In this document: in pieces, positions 59,530 to 64,000 of the stretch | Layout: each line of letters starts with the position of its first letter | Position numbering within the stretch: the first letter of the stretch is position 1 | Assembly (NCBI RefSeq): GCF_030272615.1 | Contig: NC_081411.1 | Coordinates: forward strand, 41,219,140-41,283,139 | DNA length: 64,000 nucleotides | Reading direction: 5' to 3' | Origin: Cryptomeria japonica | Taxonomy: Eukaryota; Streptophyta; Pinopsida; Cupressales; Cupressaceae | The notes under the pieces: model-generated | Told to the model about the DNA's origin: nothing | What the model saw: the letters and a program-made list of their open reading frames with translations, nothing else | Databases searched by the model: none | Program-made: the position numbers and the translations under genes

Positions 59530-61030
59530 CATGTGTAGAGACATTGCTCCTCCCTCCTTCAGGATTCACTTTCATCCTTTCACTTTGCACACACTCACGA
59601 CCAATTCATCCATAATAAACTTACCCATACCCATCATGGCTTGTTATGGATCTACCTAAGATTGGTTAGCCATTCATAATAAACCTCCCTTTTCATCCCT
59701 TTCCATCCATAATAAATCAGATCCTATCTGTGGCTAAGGTAAATCCTACATCTAGTAATGGGTGTGGAACTGAGAACATCACACGTTCTGAGGAGTACAG
59801 TTTCTTCCAGCTTTCTTCGGTCTATTCACGCACAATCCGCAATAAAGCAACATTTGCATCACAGATCCGCCATAAAGTTCCATCTTCTTCACAATAAAGT
59901 ATCAGTTTCATGGATTTAGTCAATTCACATGAGACACAGCAGCAACAATGGGCTTCAACAAATCAAATCTTTCAACAGATTCAGACAACATATGGTTCAG
60001 TGCTATCTATCCTTTCTGTGAAAGTAAACATTGTGACCACAATCAAATAAGACTTGTACAAGTGACAAGAGACACTAAACTTGAGGACTACAATGGATGT
60101 TGGTGTCGAGTCTTGGTTTTCTTTTGATTTTATCTTTTGGTGACATGTTTTTTAGCTTTTCCAGGATGTCTTTGACTAGAGATTCTATCTCTAGGATGTC
60201 TCTGACTAGAAAGGTGAGGATGGGGTATCGTCACCTATTTGTATTTGCTGTTTGTGGATTGTCTCTTAGTAATGCTATGACTTGTCCAAGGATATGAGGA
60301 CACTGTGAGTCTAGTATGAACTGGGGCATTCCTTGTTTGTGACTGTCTTATCTCCATACAAACAGGTACAATGACTTTCTGGGTCGAACATATGCCTCGA
60401 TTGTCATAACCTATTTTGCCATAATAAAGCTCAATGATGATAATGCACAAGAAGCTCTTTCACTTTCATATCTTTTGTCTTCCATCCCCCTTTCTTGATT
60501 GACTTCCATCATCCTTCTTGAGTCCACGTAGCCTGCTATCACATGACTAAGTATAATGACACGCCAAAAATATTTGCATTTCATATAGTTTCACCTGCAT
60601 TACCATATATAAGCAATTCATACATACATATAGATATCACAATTGCATGACATCCTGCACACAACACATGTTAGAACATTTTATATTCTCATCATGTAAA
60701 TTTTACATTTGCATTATCATATTCATCTGCATTACATACATTCACATTTGCATTGGCATAACATTTAAAAACATAAAAGAACAAAAAAAATAAATATGGC
60801 ATTTCATCATGTACACATTTGCATCCATAGCATAAAACAAACATCACATAAGAACATCTCATCACATAGGTACACATGCATATAGCTGCCGCAAAGATGA
60901 ATCATCTCATATATATAATCATAAAAGTGTCATGATACAATGATGTCAAAATTATATGGCTACAAAAGCACCCGCAGGTGTCTACAATACAAAAATGGTA
61001 CAAAACTGATACAAAGGGAGCCCTCTACAA
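59530..61030. other. Non-coding region between pol and the antisense ORF
   Basis: Contains CATAATAAA/CCATCCATAATAAA words (59,610-59,720), a two-copy AGGATGTCTCTGACTAGA repeat (60,165 and 60,195), and an AT-rich CAT/ACAT-rich stretch (60,560-60,950). No convincing gene was seen on either strand. Confidence 0.5.
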
Positions 61031-62988
61031 CTATGATGAACTCCCTCCCTAGGAGCTGCCTGGCCTCGACGGAATCTGAGCCCCTGAAGGACTCGCCCCA
61101 GGATCATCCCTCTTGTCCCCTCTATCTGGTGGTGGTGGAGGACCCATAACCCCACCACTCGATGCCTGTCTCCTCTGGCTCCTTCCCGTAGCTGTCGCTG
61201 TACGCGACGGTCTATGGAAGCTCCTCACCCACTGATCTACTGGCAGTGCACCATAGTAGAGGTCTCTCCAGTAAGCTATCTCCTCCCCTACCCGCAGGAC
61301 ATAAGCATATCCTGCCCCTGTATCCTCAGCTGCCTGTCTCCCTGCTCTCAGTGCTGTCTCAGCCTCTATATAGCGCTAGATAGCCTGATCCCGCTCCCGC
61401 TCAGTATCTCTGAGCCTCGTCCTGAGCCGATCCCTCTCCCTCTCTAGCTCTTGGATCTCATCTGCCTAGCCCTGGCAGATCTCCCTCAGATCTAGCAGCT
61501 CATCCTCCACTGGGTCAGCCCCCTCTGCCTCTGCTTGTGGCTCCCCCTCTGCGGGTGCCTGCCCCTGTGCCTATACCTGTACCTGTACCTGTCTCTGTCC
61601 CTGTCCCTATATCTGTACCTGCCTGGGACCCTATGCTGCTAGCACCTGTAAAGGCAATCCACCGCGACCCCTCACCACCCGAGCCTGCCTCTCCTCTCCA
61701 CCCTCCCTTCGAGGTGCAACCCGCCTCTCTCCAATTGCTCCCCGCCTCCTCCATCAGCCTCGGCCCCCATCACCTCCACCATCATCATCGTCTCCACCCC
61801 CATCTCCCTCCAATGCCTCTCTTGGATCTGTCAACCGTGGGAAGGGATGCTCTGCCTAGTAAGCTGTGTACTTGGCATACATGCCGGCGTCCTCGATCTC
61901 TGGCCACATGTAATAGGGTAGAGTTATCATCTCTATCAGCTGTGTCATTGCCTGATCATACGACAGCAATGGCCCAAACTGTGCCTGATCTATAACTGTG
62001 CGGGCATACATGCCTGAGCCCCGTGGCATCCTCTAAATCCGACCAAACTATTGGCCAACCCTATCCACCACCTGTCTCTCTAACACATAGGGTGTCCGCC
62101 CAATTAGGTACCTCTCCGGAAGGTGTAGGGAAGCTCAACTGCATCATCCTCCCACTGCTCGTAGCCCAGGTATGGTCTCCAGATGACCTCATCTATATCA
62201 TCAATCACTTGCCACCAATGCTCTAGCCTGCCAATCCGTGGCTGTGATGTGATCATGTCATACAGATGCACAAAGTTACTTCCATGTCCCCTGCCTCTGA
62301 AGTGTATCGGCCTCATCACCGACAGATGCTCGTATGCCCATACCTGCAACAATGTCACTCCACAGCCCAATCCCACTGATCCATGATAAACAAACTTATG
62401 AAGCTCATAATACAAATGGGCCAGCACACATGGTCCCCAGGCATATCTGGTGTGCTGCATCACCAGTGTCTCCAGTGCTCCTCCCCAACCCACAGCCAAA
62501 CCCCATGTCGCCCTATCTAGACACAGGAACCCACTGATAGCTCCTCCTATCACTACCGATAGCGCTAGTCCTATGGCTGTCATGGTGTCCCATGCCATGT
62601 GTCCTGCCCTCATCTCCAGTCCAGGGTCCTGAAACACCTGTCTCAGGGCCTCTTTGTCACCATCTCGATCATATGGGATTAGCTCCCCATCGATTGGTAC
62701 CTGCAATATCCTATACACATCCTCTAGGGTAACTGTCATCTCACCCATCGACAGATGAAACGTGCACGTCTCAGAGTGCCATCTCTCAGCTAGCGTAGTC
62801 AGCAAACCCATGTTTGCCCAAAACTCAGGCAGATATAGTACATGTCTCAAACCCATCTCCTCGATGGCAGATCTGTCCTCAAGCGACAACTCAGGTCGCA
62901 ACCTCTGCGTCGACGGGAATCTCTCCCATGACTCCAACATTGGCAAATACTCCTACAGTCAAGCAAATCAATCATGTTAGTCATAGTG

Positions 62989-63262
62989 GCATTCCTTGTT
63001 CATCATAAAATGCTACTTTTTATCTAAATGCATATGGCTATTTACCCTAGTGACACTCACTGTTCATCACAAAGTGTTGCTATTTATCCTAGTGGTACTC
63101 CCTGTTCATCACAAAGTACTACGTGTGTGACACTCACTATTCATCACAAAGTGCTACTCACATTTGCACTCACTGTTCATCACAAAGTGCTACTCATACT
63201 CTAGTACTCCTTGTTCATCACAAAGTACTCTATCTTGGTACTCACTGTTCATCACAAAGTGC
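62989..63262. repeat. Array of seven hairpins with 15-nt conserved loops
   Basis: Hairpins at 62,989-63,013, 63,053-63,077, 63,095-63,119, 63,130-63,154, 63,166-63,190, 63,203-63,229 and 63,238-63,262. Loops fit CMCTGTTCATCACAA and are all 15 nt. Stems are GCATT/AATGC, ACACT/AGTGT, GTACT/AGTAC, CACT/AGTG, GCACT/AGTGC, AGTACT/AGTACT and GTACT/AGTGC (one G-U). Stem bases change in pairs while the loop stays constant. Confidence 0.9.
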
Positions 63263-63396
63263 CTTGATCTATCCTAGTCTTCCTAGAGGACCTGCTTGAG
63301 TGTATCCTCTCAGCAGCTTATCCAATCGACAACGTATGTTCATCACAGAACTGCCAATTTGACTTAGAAGATGCAAATCCACACTTTTTCAAACGC

Positions 63397-63645
63397 AAAC
63401 GCGCTTACCTGACATAAACGCGCTCAAAAACTGCACAGACGCGCCTGCTTGACATAGACATGCCTATGCTCTGCACAGACGCGTCTGGGAGACACAGACG
63501 TGCCTTCTTGGCACAAACGCGCCTGTCCATCACAGACGTGGCCGCAATTGACGCAGACACGGGTCCAAACGTAGACGCACCTGGCACAAACACAAACGCG
63601 CCTAGCAAACACAGACGCGCCTGGCACCAACGCAGACGCGCCTAA
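63397..63645 (-). repeat. Array 3: ~13 copies of CGCGTYTGTG in reverse orientation
   Basis: The plus strand shows CACAGACGCGCCTG-type words (also CACAAACGCGC, CACAGACGTGC, CGCAGACGCGCC) every 15-25 bp. On the minus strand this is the motif of arrays 1 and 2. Copy CAGACGCGTCTG (63,477) is a perfect 12-bp palindrome. The array lies in the predicted intron upstream of the main antisense exon. Confidence 0.87.
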
Positions 63646-63915
63646 ACATTTTTTGACACTTTTTGGACCCTAGTCTAAGCGCATTTATGACCCTATCTAG
63701 CAGGCATTAATGATAAAATTAAATGCATCAAAGTACGAGGAGGTTTGGTGGAACTTACCGGCTCTCCTGCCTCTACTGGCCTCTAAAATCGGCGAACGCG
63801 GTCGAATCTGTGAACGAAAGTCATCGCTGCTGACTGCTGTTGCTCAATTTTCGCTCTGCAATATGCTCTCGTGGATGTGTAGATGACAATGAGGATGTAT
63901 TTTCCCCCGTGGTCT

Positions 63916-63923
63916 ATCTTATA
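63916..63923 (-). promoter_or_regulatory. Possible TATA box for the antisense ORF
   Basis: On the minus strand GGCTATAAGATAG lies ~92 bp upstream of the ATG at 63,824. It is a fair but not perfect TATA match, in a GC-richer stretch than the surroundings. Confidence 0.4.
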
Positions 63924-64000
63924 GCCTACCCTAGCCCTCGCCTTCATTTCCCGAGTCAGTCTTCATTATCTCGTGACTTTGTCACTTTATCCGGTCAGTC

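Larger units (their letters stand above)
62953..63758 (-). other. Predicted intron of the antisense ORF
   Basis: The minus-strand donor GTAAGTTCCACC (63,758) and acceptor TTGCTTGACTGTAG (62,953) enclose 806 bp that hold both the hairpin array and motif array 3. The two exons join in phase 0, which supports the call; no transcript evidence is available. Confidence 0.6.
61031..63824 (-). pseudogene. Antisense plant-mobile-domain ORF of the Tat-like element, two exons, damaged
   Basis: Exon 1 (63,824-63,759) encodes MTFVHRFDRVRRF-stop-RPVEAGEP and ends at a donor CCG|GTAAGT. Exon 2 starts after GACTGTAG at 62,952 in phase (EYLPMLESWERFP). Residues 30-280 of exon 2 match the plant mobile domain: LAERWHSETCTFHLSMGEMT, VTLEDVYRILQVPIDG, RATWGLAVGWG and LYDMITSQPRIGRLEHWWQV. 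After a 2-bp insertion at 62,108 (GAGAGG) the frame continues with YLIGRTPYVLERQVVDRVGQ. It then has an acidic/Gly run, a Gln-rich VQVQVQ repeat coded by a CAGGTA hexamer (61,565-61,620) and a coiled coil (EIQELERERDRLRTRL) to a TAG at 61,031. Almost all internal stops are TAG at Gln positions. PMD proteins are linked to transposons and silencing (MAIN/MAIL1). Confidence 0.82.
51937..64000 (+). mobile_element. Tat-like TGTAGACAC element with antisense ORF, RT-RH-IN core deleted, 3' LTR beyond the window
   Basis: The order is 5' LTR (51,937-52,712), PBS, leader with motif arrays, gag (55,242-57,266), protease (57.4-58.2 kb), linker, integrase tail (59,053-59,289), non-coding region, and antisense ORF (63,824 down to 61,031). 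No copy of the LTR start TGTAGACAC occurs downstream, so the 3' LTR lies outside. RT, RNase H and the integrase catalytic core are absent between 58.6 and 59.05 kb. This copy could move only with enzymes from another element. Confidence 0.75.

Noticed and set aside
61515-61754. Gly/Thr-rich open frame over the CAGGTA hexamer repeat
   Set aside because: The neighbouring frame continues the antisense ORF with a coiled coil and Gln repeat; this frame has no homology outside the repeat.
62023-62980. Several plus-strand open frames of 60-72 codons
   Set aside because: They are shadows of the well-supported minus-strand plant mobile domain exon.
63397-63645. CRISPR-like array of short repeats
   Set aside because: Repeat units are ~10-12 bp with degenerate copies and variable short spacers, in a plant retroelement; no cas genes.

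Overview
The window looks like repeat-dense nuclear DNA of a large-genome seed plant, most likely a gymnosperm (conifer). The reasons are eukaryotic introns with GT..AG borders, plant-lineage Ty3/gypsy and Copia LTR elements nested in one another, LINE and MITE debris, and only one recognisable host gene in 64 kb. Species cannot be named from this. No rRNA, tRNA, CRISPR or bacterial-type operon was seen.

Layout. 0.8-8.7 kb: a nearly complete Ty3/gypsy chromovirus (+) with two ~1.6 kb LTRs, an initiator-Met PBS, gag-PR-RT-RH-IN-chromodomain and about ten in-frame stops. 10.2-16.2 kb: a second, minus-strand chromovirus with a truncated 3' LTR. 16.3-25.9 kb: debris, namely a minus-strand Tat-like gag fragment, diverged direct repeats, a 230-bp tandem duplication, two Copia-type LTRs and a minus-strand LTR of a family beginning TGTAGACAC. 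25.9-28.1 kb: AT-rich, nothing recognised. 28.1-29.4 kb: LINE-type fragments. 29.7-30.1 kb: a MITE. 30.7-34.9 kb: a four-exon strictosidine-synthase-like (SSL) gene with a TATA box and a frameshift in exon 1. 35.5-36.2 kb: a LINE ORF1-like fragment. 37.4-39.6 kb: a decayed partial duplicate of the SSL locus, cut by an inserted LTR. 39.6-64 kb: a nest of Tat-lineage-like elements: a minus-strand LTR (39.6-41.1), the leader of a TGTAGACAC element (41.1-45.4), an element with a PBS at 49.9 kb and an unrecognised ORF (50.4-51.9), and a TGTAGACAC element running from its 5' LTR at 51.9 kb past the window end. That last element keeps gag, protease and the integrase tail but has lost RT, RNase H and the integrase core. 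It carries a long antisense ORF with a plant mobile domain.

The most unusual content is in the non-coding parts of the Tat-like elements. There are arrays of a short CGCGTYTGTG motif in the gag leader and, in mirror orientation, upstream of the antisense ORF. A sister element has a different motif array at the equivalent place. There are seven hairpins with 15-nt conserved loops and covarying stems (62,989-63,262), and a set of seven ~36-nt imperfect palindromes about 165-280 bp apart (46.6-47.9 kb). Nearly all in-frame stops in the decayed ORFs can be explained as CAA/CAG to TAA/TAG (C to T) changes, as expected from long-term cytosine methylation of silenced repeats.
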